A stretch of DNA of 64,000 nt from Bombella sp. ESL0385. GTDB taxonomy: Bacteria > Pseudomonadota > Alphaproteobacteria > Acetobacterales > Acetobacteraceae. Positions 9,673-18,230 of the stretch are shown one piece after another. A model generated the notes under the pieces. That model saw nothing but the letters and a program-made list of their open reading frames with translations. It was not told the origin of the DNA and did no database searches. The stretch is from contig NZ_WNIJ01000002.1 in assembly GCF_009725755.1 (NCBI RefSeq), positions 186,001 to 250,000 of the forward strand, in the 5' to 3' direction. The translations under genes were made by a program, and so were the position numbers. Numbering within the stretch: the first letter of the stretch is position 1; each line of letters begins with the position of its first letter.

Positions 9673-10767
9673 TTAGGGGACATGCTCCTTATACCGGGCC
9701 CAATCTGTCGCTAAGTGCCGCACAATGGGGCTGGCAACACGATAAGCGGCGTCCGTTGCGGCATGAAGGCCCGGTAGATTTTCCTCATGCGCGGCATTGG
9801 CCAACATCGTCGCGGGGGTAACAGCGGTGGGCGGCATATCAAAATTGCTGGCAGTCCGTAGGATAAGGATACGCTGCGCATCCACACGGCCCGCTTTCGC
9901 TTGCAAGGCCAAAGCTTGGCAGAGGGCAATATCTTCCTCCGCTGTTGTCACCATCTCCCCTTGATGGTCCGTCCAATAAGACACCCACCGCTCTGCCCAA
10001 CGATTCATCCGCGCCCCGAGCCAATAAGTCTCGCTAGAGATGGTATCGCCTATCATCACATGAGGGGGCTTTAGAGCCTCGGGAAAGTCTTGATAAACAT
10101 GACGATGGGCCTGTAAGGCTGCGTTATCGGGCAAAGTGATGGCCTTTGTGCGCTCATACGCCCATTGCACCAAAGAAGGCCGTAACTGATACGCCATATC
10201 CCCCGCGATGGAATGAAGCGGCGGGCGGGGGTACTCATCAGGTACATGCCCTTGGAGAGGCGTAAAGCCATCCGGCCAATCGGCTGGTATTTCACGTGAA
10301 TCAATAAGATGTGCAGCCCCACCATTGACCACATAACGCGCCCAAGCGGCCGAGCCGAGGCTTGCTTTATATGGGTTCACCCCCGCAATCCCAGCTAATA
10401 TGAAATAAGCATGACGGAGGTCAAAACGAGGGTCTAACGCTAAAGCCGTAATGGCGGCGGCCATATGGCTGGGGCCTTCCCCGCTTACAAGCCCCAACAC
10501 ATGGTCCTGCGCGTTATAGCGCAGCACACCATGCTCCGTCCCCGGTGCAGGGAAGCTTTGCTCCAACGGGTAACGCTCCACCCAATGTTGAAACTCCCCC
10601 GGCATATCGCCTCTATCCTGCCCAAGCTCAAAGGTCGTCACCACCACAACGCGCACCTCCAGCGGCGCGGCCTGCGCGTGGGCTTTAACCCCTATTCCTA
10701 CCCCAGCTATGACGCCCGCTAGCATAACGCCGCAAAACCGTCTCATCCTGCTACAACTCATGATCAT
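9673..10767 (-). CDS. Purine nucleoside permease (NUP) family secreted protein
   Basis: This 364-residue protein matches the NUP family (first described in yeast as a purine nucleoside permease). It has a signal peptide ending in an AHA-QA type site. The mature part has a nucleoside-phosphorylase-like look, with VVVVTTFELGQD, a GLVSGEGPSHMAAAITAL stretch, and FILAGIAGVNPYKASLGSAAWARYVV. There are no transmembrane bundles, so a periplasmic binding or nucleoside-cleaving role is as plausible as transport. Starts at 10767 and 10761 are both served by GGGAAGG. It lies 27 bases behind a secreted adenosine deaminase, likely one operon. Confidence 0.82.
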   Translation of the reverse strand: MIMSCSRMRRFCGVMLAGVIAGVGIGVKAHAQAAPLEVRVVVVTTFELGQDRGDMPGEFQHWVERYPLEQSFPAPGTEHGVLRYNAQDHVLGLVSGEGPSHMAAAITALALDPRFDLRHAYFILAGIAGVNPYKASLGSAAWARYVVNGGAAHLIDSREIPADWPDGFTPLQGHVPDEYPRPPLHSIAGDMAYQLRPSLVQWAYERTKAITLPDNAALQAHRHVYQDFPEALKPPHVMIGDTISSETYWLGARMNRWAERWVSYWTDHQGEMVTTAEEDIALCQALALQAKAGRVDAQRILILRTASNFDMPPTAVTPATMLANAAHEENLPGLHAATDAAYRVASPIVRHLATDWARYKEHVP

Positions 10768-10794
10768 GCCTTCCCTCTCATCATCACACGGCCC

Positions 10795-12360
10795 TTATGG
10801 TGTAGAAGTCAATAAAGGATTTGCCATTATATCGGCCTCAAAGTGGTGAAAGGCCGCCTCTAACTGCCATTGCAACTTGGCCTTTAAACTCCGCTGTAGA
10901 AGGCGGGTGCAATCAGAGGCGATATTATCAGCCCGCCCCCACTCTCCACCCCCTGCACAGGAAGGCACAATCTGCCCCGGTTGCCGCCCTACCCATAAGC
11001 TCTCCCCCGGTAGGAACCCATATTCCAAACTCGTGCGGGAAAGCTGAATAAGAGTCGGATAATCCAGATGATAAGCCAGCACGGCCCGCATATAATCTTG
11101 CGTTAAATCACTACGCGAGACGCCTTCATCATCGGTGGAGAGGGCCACAGGCACACCCGCATAACGGTAAAGCGGGAAAGGATGGCGCGCGCCCTTAACG
11201 GACAAAATCTCATCATTACTGGTGAGATTTACCTCCACTAAAATCTTCCGCTTTGCCATCTCATGCAGCAACCCTACCGGGTCGCGCTCCCACAGCACAT
11301 CCACCCCATGGCCAATACGCTCCGCCCCTGCGACCTCAATCGCCTCACGGATATGATGGTCCAAATCCGCCGCAGGCACGAGAGACGGTGTTACCTCCCC
11401 TGCATGAAGGCTCAAATGCGTGCCGGGGTAGCGTTGATTGAGATAATGGAACATCTGCATATGCAGGTCGTAATCACGCAGGGCGATGGGGTCATCCTCT
11501 GGGGCTACGATATTCACCCCCACAAAACGCGCATCCTGCTTAACGCTCTCATAAGCAGCCACAAGCTGCGTCCATACAAAAGGCGCAGGGAAAATGCGTA
11601 AAATGGAATAATGATAACGTATCGTCACGCCACACCCAGCTGCGGCATGGCTGGTGCCACATTGCATCACAGCATGGGCGCGGGCCTCCATCGCATCCAC
11701 AGCCTGACGCGAGAGCGCGCCCATCTGGCCCAACGCAGGACGCAGAGCCTCATAAGCGGCTTTTAAATCAGCAGTATTTTTAAGGGGCGGTAAGGAGGCC
11801 TTGTGCATCATCTCCCCTAAAAGGGGGAAGGAGAGCGGGGCAATTTGTAGCTCTACATAATGCACATGGTCACGGGCGGCTTGATTGGCTGCCTCGGCCA
11901 ACATATCGCCTTGATGAGCCTGATCCACCACAGCAAACCGCAAAAAGGTCGCAAAGAAGTGGTCATGACCGGAGCGATCCTCCCCCGTTGGCACATAATG
12001 CCGCATGGAAAGCGCATTGACCATCTTATCCCACGCTGCGGCATTATCCGCTAACAAAGCCGCCTGTATCTGCCCCGCTGCCGGATGGGGGCATGGTTTA
12101 GATAGAATCGTTTGCTCTGTAAGCGAAACACAAAGCCCATCCTGCGCGGCCCATTTTAAAAAGCTCTCCGCATATACCGCACCAGAGAGATGATTATGCA
12201 AATCCGCCCCTTTGGGGAAGGCTCGTAAGAAAAGCTCCAGCCGCACAGGGTCACTTTTAAGCGACTCAAATAATGCGGGGACCGAGAGCACACCCGCCGC
12301 CGCATAAGCTGGGTGAACCATCATAATAATAAGGCAGGATAAAAGCTGTAAGACTCTCAT
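10795..12360 (-). CDS. Secreted adenosine deaminase, ADGF/CECR1-like
   Basis: This 521-residue metallohydrolase has an N-terminal signal peptide (LLSCLIIMMVHPAYA). Metal and catalytic motifs of the adenosine deaminase superfamily are all seen: KGADLHNHLSGAVY (HxH), SLHAGEV (His and Glu), RIGHGVDVLW (His), and ALSTDDEGVSRSDLT (Asp-Asp). The long N-terminal region before the first motif and the 500-residue size match the ADGF branch rather than the 330-residue cytosolic enzyme. With the NUP-family gene just downstream it suggests extracytoplasmic adenosine breakdown. Confidence 0.85.
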   Translation of the reverse strand: MRVLQLLSCLIIMMVHPAYAAAGVLSVPALFESLKSDPVRLELFLRAFPKGADLHNHLSGAVYAESFLKWAAQDGLCVSLTEQTILSKPCPHPAAGQIQAALLADNAAAWDKMVNALSMRHYVPTGEDRSGHDHFFATFLRFAVVDQAHQGDMLAEAANQAARDHVHYVELQIAPLSFPLLGEMMHKASLPPLKNTADLKAAYEALRPALGQMGALSRQAVDAMEARAHAVMQCGTSHAAAGCGVTIRYHYSILRIFPAPFVWTQLVAAYESVKQDARFVGVNIVAPEDDPIALRDYDLHMQMFHYLNQRYPGTHLSLHAGEVTPSLVPAADLDHHIREAIEVAGAERIGHGVDVLWERDPVGLLHEMAKRKILVEVNLTSNDEILSVKGARHPFPLYRYAGVPVALSTDDEGVSRSDLTQDYMRAVLAYHLDYPTLIQLSRTSLEYGFLPGESLWVGRQPGQIVPSCAGGGEWGRADNIASDCTRLLQRSLKAKLQWQLEAAFHHFEADIMANPLLTSTP

Positions 12361-12442
12361 AGCCCTATCATGGCGTCCCTACGCGTAACTGACAAGAAAA
12401 TCCCCTTCCCCCATACGGCACGACCTGTCACTATCTCCTCTT

Positions 12443-12691
12443 ATGCAGCACAACCCAACAGCGTATCGCCTCCAAAAACGCAGCCTCAGCCTATATGGGC
12501 ATAGGACCTCCATCGCTTTAGAAGCAGAGTTTTGGCAAGTGCTGGAGAGCATGGCCCGCCACGCCCAATGCCCCTTGGCTACCTTTATCGCTAAGCTTGA
12601 TACAGACCGCCCACCAGAACAATCACTGGCCTCGCTCTTGCGCCTTTCCGCCTTACGTTTTGCCCAACACCAGCATCATACACCCCCCTAA
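12443..12691 (+). CDS. Ribbon-helix-helix domain protein (RHH_4 type)
   Basis: This 82-residue protein resembles the RHH_4 family of small alphaproteobacterial DNA-binding proteins. The core runs KRSLSLYGHRTSIALEAEFW, giving the beta strand with HRTSI, followed by two helices (VLESMARHAQCPLATFIAKL and ASLLRLSALRF). It probably acts as a dimeric DNA-binding regulator; no target is evident. It stands alone between a leftward operon and the DnaJ-domain gene. Confidence 0.75.
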   Translation: MQHNPTAYRLQKRSLSLYGHRTSIALEAEFWQVLESMARHAQCPLATFIAKLDTDRPPEQSLASLLRLSALRFAQHQHHTPP

Positions 12692-12789
12692 CGCGCTGCG
12701 CTTTCATCACGCCTATTATACGCTCTTACCTATTCCCGCTGCTCTAATCTCCATGATAAGCTGACCTGGCTCGAATCACGGAGGCGGCG

Positions 12790-13623
12790 ATGGCTTTCTG
12801 GGGAAAGATGTTTGGTGGGGTAGCCGGTTTTGCCGCTGGCGGGCCGGTCGGTGGCCTTCTTGGGATGATTTTAGGGCACCTTACCGATACGGATAAGATT
12901 CTCACCCCGCCTTCTGGCACATGGGGGGATCGCTTCCCCACCCAAGGGCGGCCAGACCCCCATAATGCTGCCTTTTTTACAGCGGCAAAACTCGCGGCTC
13001 TTTTTGGTAAAACAGACCAGCTTTACGGGCTGGGGGTCGTCACCCTCTCGGCCAAATTGGCCAAAATTGACGGCCCCGTAAATCGGGCAGAAATTAACGC
13101 ATTTAAAGCGGCATTTCGCTTCCCAGCGGAGAATCAAAAGGAAGTCGGCCTCCTTTTTGACCGCGCCCGCGAACGGACAGATGATTTTGAACTATACGCC
13201 CAAGAGCTTGGCCGTGCCTTTGCCGATAGGCCCGAACCGCTAGAAAGCCTGCTGACCGTCCTCTTTCGGATTGCGAAAGCTGACCTCCCCGCTGGGGCGG
13301 AACTTCACCCCTTAGAGCAAGACTTTCTCCGCCGGACTCATCGGGCCTTTCGCCTTTCCGCCCGTGTATGGGAACGCGCAGAGACAGGCCAAGCCCGTGC
13401 TGCATCGACCTCCTCCGCGGCGGATTGTTACCGCATCCTCGGCATTAGCGCACAAGCCAGTGATAGCGAGGTCCGCACCCGTTGGCGCGTCTTAATCCGT
13501 GAATATCACCCTGACCGCCTCGCCCAACAACCCATGACCGACGCTCAGCGCAAAGCCGCGCAAGAGCGCATCGCGCGCATCAATGCCGCATGGGACCAAA
13601 TTAAACGCGATCGCGGTCTATAA
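12790..13623 (+). CDS. DnaJ-domain protein, DjlA-like (TerB plus J domain)
   Basis: This 277-residue protein starts with a Gly-rich hydrophobic segment (GGVAGFAAGGPVGGLLGMIL), as in membrane-anchored DjlA co-chaperones. A TerB-like helical domain occupies about residues 70 to 190 (VVTLSAKLAKIDGPVNRAEI). The C-terminal J domain (about 210 to 275) has YRILGISAQASDSEVRTRW and the essential HPD tripeptide in EYHPDRL, so it should stimulate DnaK ATPase. GGAGG lies about 5 bases before the ATG. Confidence 0.85.
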   Translation: MAFWGKMFGGVAGFAAGGPVGGLLGMILGHLTDTDKILTPPSGTWGDRFPTQGRPDPHNAAFFTAAKLAALFGKTDQLYGLGVVTLSAKLAKIDGPVNRAEINAFKAAFRFPAENQKEVGLLFDRARERTDDFELYAQELGRAFADRPEPLESLLTVLFRIAKADLPAGAELHPLEQDFLRRTHRAFRLSARVWERAETGQARAASTSSAADCYRILGISAQASDSEVRTRWRVLIREYHPDRLAQQPMTDAQRKAAQERIARINAAWDQIKRDRGL

Positions 13624-13634
13624 CCGCCACGACG

Positions 13635-15269
13635 TTACGGCGTGACTCCCAGCGGGAGCGGCACCCAGCGCAGGCCCTCTTTATCCTGCACAAGCAGCAG
13701 AATATCCGTCCGTTTCAGCTCCCGTGCGCGGTCAAGGGCGTGTTGTAACGCATCTGGCGTATTCACCTCTTGTTCCCCCACTTGGAGAATCACATTCCCC
13801 TCTGCCATCATACGGCTCGCAGCAGGGCTGCCATCAAACACACGCAACACCAATACACCGCGCTGACTATCACTCAGCTCATATTGTGTACGGGCTGTCT
13901 GGTCGATAACCCCGAGCTTCAAGCCGAGGTCATGCAGTGTTTTTACAGCATGCTCAGGCGGGTGCGTATCGGAGGGGAGCGGGTCTTTCTCCTCCGGGTT
14001 TTTCCCTAACGTGAAGTCCACCACCTGATACGCCCCACGCCGCCATAGAGTGAAACGAACATGCTCCTCCGGCTCATGCCCTGCAACAAGGCGTGGCAAT
14101 GTTTGGCCTGTCACAGGTTGGCCGTTTAGAGCGGTGAGAATATCACCAACCTGTAACCCTGCCTTTTGAGCAGGGCCATCCTTCATAACCTCTGCCACAA
14201 TGGCCCCTGTTCCCCACATCTTCCCCGTTGAATCCCCCTCTTTATGGAAGGAGAGGTCCTCTGCCATCGTCCGCGTAACATCCTGATACCGCACGCCCAA
14301 CCAGCCCCGGCGTACATAACCCCTCTGCCGTAATTGGGCGATAATCCCACGCGCATCATCAGCGGGGATGGCAAAGCCAATACCAATCGAATCCCCGCCT
14401 GATCCCCCATAAATCAGCGTATTAATGCCAATCACTTCCCCTTTCAGGTTAAAGAGTGGCCCACCAGAATTACCATGGTTAATAGCCGCATCAGTCTGGA
14501 TGAAATCATCATACAAACCATGGTCCACATTGCGCTTACGCGAGGAGATAATCCCCGCTGTCACCGTACCGCTCAACCCAAAAGGATTACCAATGGCTAA
14601 GACCCAATCACCAATCCGGGCCTCATCACTACGGCCTAACGGGACAGAGGGTAAAGGACGATCCGCCGTGACCTGCAACACCGCGAGGTCCTCTTTACTA
14701 TCCCGCCCTACAATCCGCGCAGGATATTCCGTCCCATCGGAGAGGGTCACGCTAACTTGCTGTGCATTCTCAATCACATGATTATTCGTCACGACCACAC
14801 CGGAAGGGTCGATAATAAAGCCTGAGCCTAAAGCCTGCACCTGCCGCTCCGGCTTACCATCCTCATGCCGATGATGGAGATAATCATGAAAAAACTTCTC
14901 CAAGGGCGAACCGAGGGGGAAAGGCGAGGATTGCGGCCCGGCGGGGGCACTCCCATCGGGGCCTTCTGGCTGATGCTCATCAGCATGGATAACGCTGGAG
15001 ACGGAAATATTCACCACCGCAGGCAAAAGCCTATCCGTTAAGGCTGCAAAGCCGGGCATCATCGCCGCCTCATGCGCTGCGCGTGCCGCCCCGGCCTCCT
15101 GCGCGGTCGTCATAGGCCCTGTAGCAGCGGGGGCCTCCGTCCCTGCCTCCCCTTGTGCCCATGCCCTATGAGACGGCACCATCACACCAGAGAGGAGTGC
15201 GCATGACACCATGCAAGACAGCCATGCACGCGAAGATGAAAGAAGAGAAGAATACATGAATCGGCTCAT
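13635..15269 (-). CDS. Periplasmic DegP/MucD-type serine protease
   Basis: This Do-family protease/chaperone of about 544 residues degrades misfolded envelope proteins. The trypsin-like triad is visible: His in VVTNNHVIENAQ, Asp in KEDLAVLQV, and Ser in HGNSGGPLFNLKGEV. Two PDZ domains follow (about GWLGVRYQDV onward and the C-terminal SDSQRGVLVLRVF onward). I start at the ATG at 15269 because a good signal peptide begins there (cleavage near AWA-QG). The open frame extends to 15341, but that ATG sits within a palindrome without a ribosome site; 15305 is another candidate, with GGAAGG directly abutting it. Confidence 0.9.
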   Translation of the reverse strand: MSRFMYSSLLSSSRAWLSCMVSCALLSGVMVPSHRAWAQGEAGTEAPAATGPMTTAQEAGAARAAHEAAMMPGFAALTDRLLPAVVNISVSSVIHADEHQPEGPDGSAPAGPQSSPFPLGSPLEKFFHDYLHHRHEDGKPERQVQALGSGFIIDPSGVVVTNNHVIENAQQVSVTLSDGTEYPARIVGRDSKEDLAVLQVTADRPLPSVPLGRSDEARIGDWVLAIGNPFGLSGTVTAGIISSRKRNVDHGLYDDFIQTDAAINHGNSGGPLFNLKGEVIGINTLIYGGSGGDSIGIGFAIPADDARGIIAQLRQRGYVRRGWLGVRYQDVTRTMAEDLSFHKEGDSTGKMWGTGAIVAEVMKDGPAQKAGLQVGDILTALNGQPVTGQTLPRLVAGHEPEEHVRFTLWRRGAYQVVDFTLGKNPEEKDPLPSDTHPPEHAVKTLHDLGLKLGVIDQTARTQYELSDSQRGVLVLRVFDGSPAASRMMAEGNVILQVGEQEVNTPDALQHALDRARELKRTDILLLVQDKEGLRWVPLPLGVTP

Positions 15270-15333
15270 GTGATAGAAACTACCCCACCACGCGCTGGCC
15301 GTCATCCTTCCAACGCGTTTGTTTATGTTTTTT

Positions 15334-15347
15334 TGCCTCATGAGGCA
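15334..15347. repeat. Perfect palindrome between divergent degP-like and mrp genes
   Basis: TGCCTCA-TGAGGCA is a 14-bp palindrome flanked by a T run on the left. It lies in the short divergent region between the protease and Mrp genes and could be an operator or simply chance. Its right half (TGAGGCAG) also supplies the Shine-Dalgarno of the Mrp gene. Confidence 0.4.
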
Positions 15348-15352
15348 GTTTT

Positions 15353-16513
15353 ATGCACGAGAGACCTTGCCCCATGACTGCTCAAGACGACACAACCACC
15401 CTCACGCAGCACATCACAACACTGCTTGAGGCCCATCATTTAGCCCCTCATGCCACAATCGAGGCCCTAACCTTAGAGCATGGCCATGCTCATCTCATTC
15501 TACGCATCACCGCAAAAGGCGTGCCTCTTTTACATAAAAACCGTCAAGCTTTTGAGGACGCTATTACGCATCATCCGGCTATCGAGCGACTCACATTATC
15601 TCTGACAGCCCATCGTTCACCGTCCACCAGCCCATCACAAGCGGCCCCTTCTACAGGTGGCCATCGCCCACTCGCTTTAGGTGAACGCCCTAAACCCGAC
15701 TCTACAAATCATGCCGCCCCACCAGAGGCATACTTGCCAGAGGTAAAAGCCGTCATCGCTGTGGCCTCTGGCAAAGGGGGAGTTGGTAAATCCACCACGG
15801 CCGTCAATCTCGCTTGCAGCCTTGCGCGGCTGGGCCTGAAAACCGGCTTGCTTGATGCCGATATTTACGGCCCCTCCCTCCCGCATATGTTAGGTGAAAC
15901 CCAAAAACCCATAGTGGACCATGGCAAGCTCCTCCCGCTTGAGCGTTGGGGGCTTAAGACCATGTCCATCGGCTATCTTGTTGAGAAAGAACAAGCGATG
16001 ATTTGGCGTGGCCCCATGGTCATGGGGGCCCTCACTCAATTAATGAGCGACGTCTCGTGGGGGGCGTTAGACGTTCTCATTGTGGACCTCCCCCCCGGTA
16101 CGGGTGATGCGCAACTCACCCTCACACGGAAATTATCTGACAAACTACAAAAGGGCGGGGCTGTGATTGTCTCAACCCCCCAAGATATTGCCCTGCTAGA
16201 TGCCCGCCGTGGCGTGACATTATTTGAGAAAATAGGCACGCCCCTTTTAGGGTTGATTGAGAATATGTCCTATTTCTGCTGCCCTCATTGCCATGAGCGA
16301 ACAGACCTCTTTGGCCATGGGGGCGCAAAGGAAGAAGCAAACGCCCTTAACATCCCCTTTTTAGGTGAGATTCCTTTGCTGCGCGACATCCGATGCAGTG
16401 CCGATGAAGGCACCCCCCTCGTCCTGCGCGAGCCTGACAACCCCGCCTCGCAGGCTTATACAGCCATCGCCCGCCACCTAAAGGATCAGCTCAGCCACCA
16501 TGACGCGGCGTGA
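15353..16513 (+). CDS. mrp: Mrp/ApbC-family Fe-S cluster carrier ATPase
   Basis: This 386-residue P-loop NTPase of the Mrp/NBP35 family carries iron-sulfur clusters to apoproteins. The N-terminal part (1 to about 95) is a MIP18/FeS-assembly-like domain, then a linker, then the deviant Walker A SGKGGVGKSTTAVNLA, DADIYGPSLPHMLG, the LIVDLPPGTGDAQLTL Walker B, and a CPHC pair in YFCCPHCHERTDLFG that bridges the cluster. GAGG lies about 8 bases before the ATG at 15353; an ATG at 15374 is an alternative. Confidence 0.92.
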   Translation: MHERPCPMTAQDDTTTLTQHITTLLEAHHLAPHATIEALTLEHGHAHLILRITAKGVPLLHKNRQAFEDAITHHPAIERLTLSLTAHRSPSTSPSQAAPSTGGHRPLALGERPKPDSTNHAAPPEAYLPEVKAVIAVASGKGGVGKSTTAVNLACSLARLGLKTGLLDADIYGPSLPHMLGETQKPIVDHGKLLPLERWGLKTMSIGYLVEKEQAMIWRGPMVMGALTQLMSDVSWGALDVLIVDLPPGTGDAQLTLTRKLSDKLQKGGAVIVSTPQDIALLDARRGVTLFEKIGTPLLGLIENMSYFCCPHCHERTDLFGHGGAKEEANALNIPFLGEIPLLRDIRCSADEGTPLVLREPDNPASQAYTAIARHLKDQLSHHDAA

Positions 16514-16568
16514 TGTTGTTATCCATTTTTTGGTATAAAACGCCCATCATCTTCTGAAAGCATAGTTT

Positions 16569-16769
16569 ATGGCCTCTCTTTATTCCCCTCATAAATGGCT
16601 CCTCGTTATCAGCCTTACTATGATGTGCGTTAGCCTTACGGCCTGCACCACCCATCAAGAGGTCGCTCATCGCGGCCTCTCCTCAGATGGGTACGGCTTT
16701 GTCGCCAATGGCCCCGTCCTCGCCCCGCCAGAGCATCTCACCCAGCATCAAGGCCCCGCCGCACATTAA
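16569..16769 (+). CDS. Small lipoprotein of unknown function
   Basis: This 66-residue protein has a hydrophobic N-terminal segment (WLLVISLTMMCVSLTAC) ending in a lipobox-like SLTAC, leaving about 40 polar mature residues (TTHQEVAHRGLSSDGYGF). It starts 55 bases after the mrp stop on the same strand. I do not recognise the mature part. Real small lipoproteins of this size are common in Gram-negative envelopes, so I consider it likely expressed. Confidence 0.55.
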   Translation: MASLYSPHKWLLVISLTMMCVSLTACTTHQEVAHRGLSSDGYGFVANGPVLAPPEHLTQHQGPAAH

Positions 16770-16855
16770 GCTTTGCCTTAAAGCTGCGGCTATTTCTCCG
16801 TTTTTGCATTTTCCCTCTTGATTTCACTCTCCAAAAATGAGATGAAGCCTCCGTC

Positions 16856-16930
16856 GCCGGATTAGCACAGTGGTAGTGCAGCGGTTTTGTAAACCGAAGG
16901 CCGGGAGTTCGAATCTCTCATCCGGCACCA
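16856..16930 (+). tRNA. tRNA-Thr (anticodon TGT)
   Basis: The cloverleaf is complete: acceptor GCCGGAT pairs with ATCCGGC, the D stem is GCAC/GTGC, the anticodon arm is GCGGT-TTTGTAA-ACCGA with anticodon TGT, and the T arm has GGGAG-TTCGAAT-CTCTC. The discriminator base is A and CCA is encoded. The outermost anticodon-stem pair is a G-A mismatch. TGT reads threonine ACA codons. Confidence 0.96.
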
Positions 16931-17063
16931 TGATTCCCCACCATTCTGCTGGTTTTTATGGCATCGCGCTAAGCGCGTAGGACCTATGGAACGTATAAAG
17001 CGTATCTAAGGCCGGATAAAAGCCAACATACTTTTCGAGAAGCCAATTTTATCAGAGTCGCTT

Positions 17064-17104
17064 GGCACCTGCCTCCCCCCTTAAAAATAGGGGAGACAGG
17101 TGCC
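17064..17104 (-). terminator. Long stem-loop downstream of the 17126 gene
   Basis: GGCACCTG-C-CTCCCC (17064 to 17078) pairs with GGGGAG-A-CAGGTGCC (17090 to 17104): a 15-position stem with one internal non-pair on the plus strand that becomes a G-U pair on the minus strand, so the minus-strand RNA folds best. The loop is A/T-rich. It lies 22 bases past the stop of the leftward secreted-protein gene. No U tract follows in either direction, so intrinsic termination is not certain. Confidence 0.5.
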
Positions 17105-17125
17105 GTTTGTGCCGTACTAATGCTG

Positions 17126-17506
17126 TTACCGCTTTAGCAATTTGCCATATGTCTCATTCGCTGCGGCCTCAATCGTCATTGTGGGATTAGAGCGACAGAC
17201 GCTATCAAACACAGAGATAATAACATCGCTAGATGTCACCTTATTGATAAGCAGCTCTTTCCCCGTTGCAGCGGCCATAGCGTTATCAATGCCAGTTATT
17301 GCACCCTGCACCCAGCTATACACCAAAGGCTTTGCCATAGGGTCTTTGCTGTTTAAGTGGAACTTACAATGTTTCAGACCAATACCCACAACAAGATGCT
17401 GCGTTTCAGCATGTTGTATATCCACCTGCTGTACATCCGCAGCGTGTGCCGCTACCGGGGCAGATAAAGGCAGAAGCAGAGTGGCACATAGTAAAAGACG
17501 TTTCAT
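17126..17506 (-). CDS. Small secreted protein with a conserved Cys pair
   Basis: This is a 126-residue protein with a clear signal peptide (KRLLLCATLLLPLSAPVAAHAA). The mature part has two cysteines (LKHCKF and DSVCRSNP) and the phrase YSWVQGAITGID, a layout reminiscent of Rap1a/Tai immunity-like or HdeA-like small periplasmic proteins; I do not assign either. The ATG at 17506 is preceded by AGGTTAAGAGA, whereas the longer frame from 17527 adds a charged stretch before the signal peptide. It is a single-gene unit. Confidence 0.65.
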   Translation of the reverse strand: MKRLLLCATLLLPLSAPVAAHAADVQQVDIQHAETQHLVVGIGLKHCKFHLNSKDPMAKPLVYSWVQGAITGIDNAMAAATGKELLINKVTSSDVIISVFDSVCRSNPTMTIEAAANETYGKLLKR

Positions 17507-17723
17507 TCTCTTAACCTCCAAAAACATACCCGATAAGCGTTACGTTATTTCACGCACACTATCTAGCTCTTTCTAAAAGCAGCAATAAAGAGCAAACCAA
17601 CATATTTTGCTCCCTCTGCTTGTGATATAAAGCCTTTCCTCGCCATAATATGATGGTTATGACATGACATAATCGCCCAATATAGGCGTCATCCCTACAC
17701 AGATTAAAGGCTTTTGCCGTTTC

Positions 17724-18230
17724 ATGAAAAACACCTTCCCCGGTTTCATCGGGCTTGCCCGTTTATTTGATCTCTTTGAGGGGGGAGCTATGCTCATCCT
17801 CTCCCTCTGCATCACCATTGTCGCCTGCTTAGGGTTGCTGCATGTCGTAGTGGCCGTTGTAAAGCTGGTGCTTCATGCAGGCTTACAACCTACAGACCCC
17901 GCTATATTGCAGGAAGTCTTCGGCCTCTTTTTCACAGTGCTAATCGCTTTGGAGTTCCGCCACTCCATCCTCGTCTTGCCGGGTTCAGAATCCCAAGGAA
18001 TGATTCGTATGCGTTCGGTCTTGCTCATCGGCATGATGGCCGCGGTACGTAAGTTCATCGTGCTGGACCTTAACGGTGTCAATGTCCGCGAACTGCTCGC
18101 CCTCTCCGCTGCTGTTTTATCACTTTCTGCAGCTTATTGGCTTGTCCGGGGTAAGGCGATGGCACGTGTTGATGCCACAACCCCTCCACCCTCACAGACA
18201 AGCCAAGACACGCAACCTCAGAAGAACTGA
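17724..18230 (+). CDS. PsiE-like phosphate-starvation-inducible membrane protein
   Basis: This 168-residue protein resembles the PsiE family. Four hydrophobic segments are visible (about 20 to 45, 66 to 82, 98 to 112 and 125 to 142). The characteristic core FGLFFTVLIALEFRHSILV and the following VLLIGMMAAVRKFIVLDL match the PsiE consensus. PsiE is phosphate-regulated in enterobacteria, but I find no PHO box upstream here, so regulation is open. Its 3' end overlaps the convergent porin gene by 13 bases. Confidence 0.75.
   Translation: MKNTFPGFIGLARLFDLFEGGAMLILSLCITIVACLGLLHVVVAVVKLVLHAGLQPTDPAILQEVFGLFFTVLIALEFRHSILVLPGSESQGMIRMRSVLLIGMMAAVRKFIVLDLNGVNVRELLALSAAVLSLSAAYWLVRGKAMARVDATTPPPSQTSQDTQPQKN

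Noticed and set aside
17655-17672. TGACA repeats upstream of the psiE-like gene, suggestive of a PHO box
   Set aside because: The two TGACA units are directly adjacent; a PHO box has repeats about 11 bases apart with CTGTCAT character.
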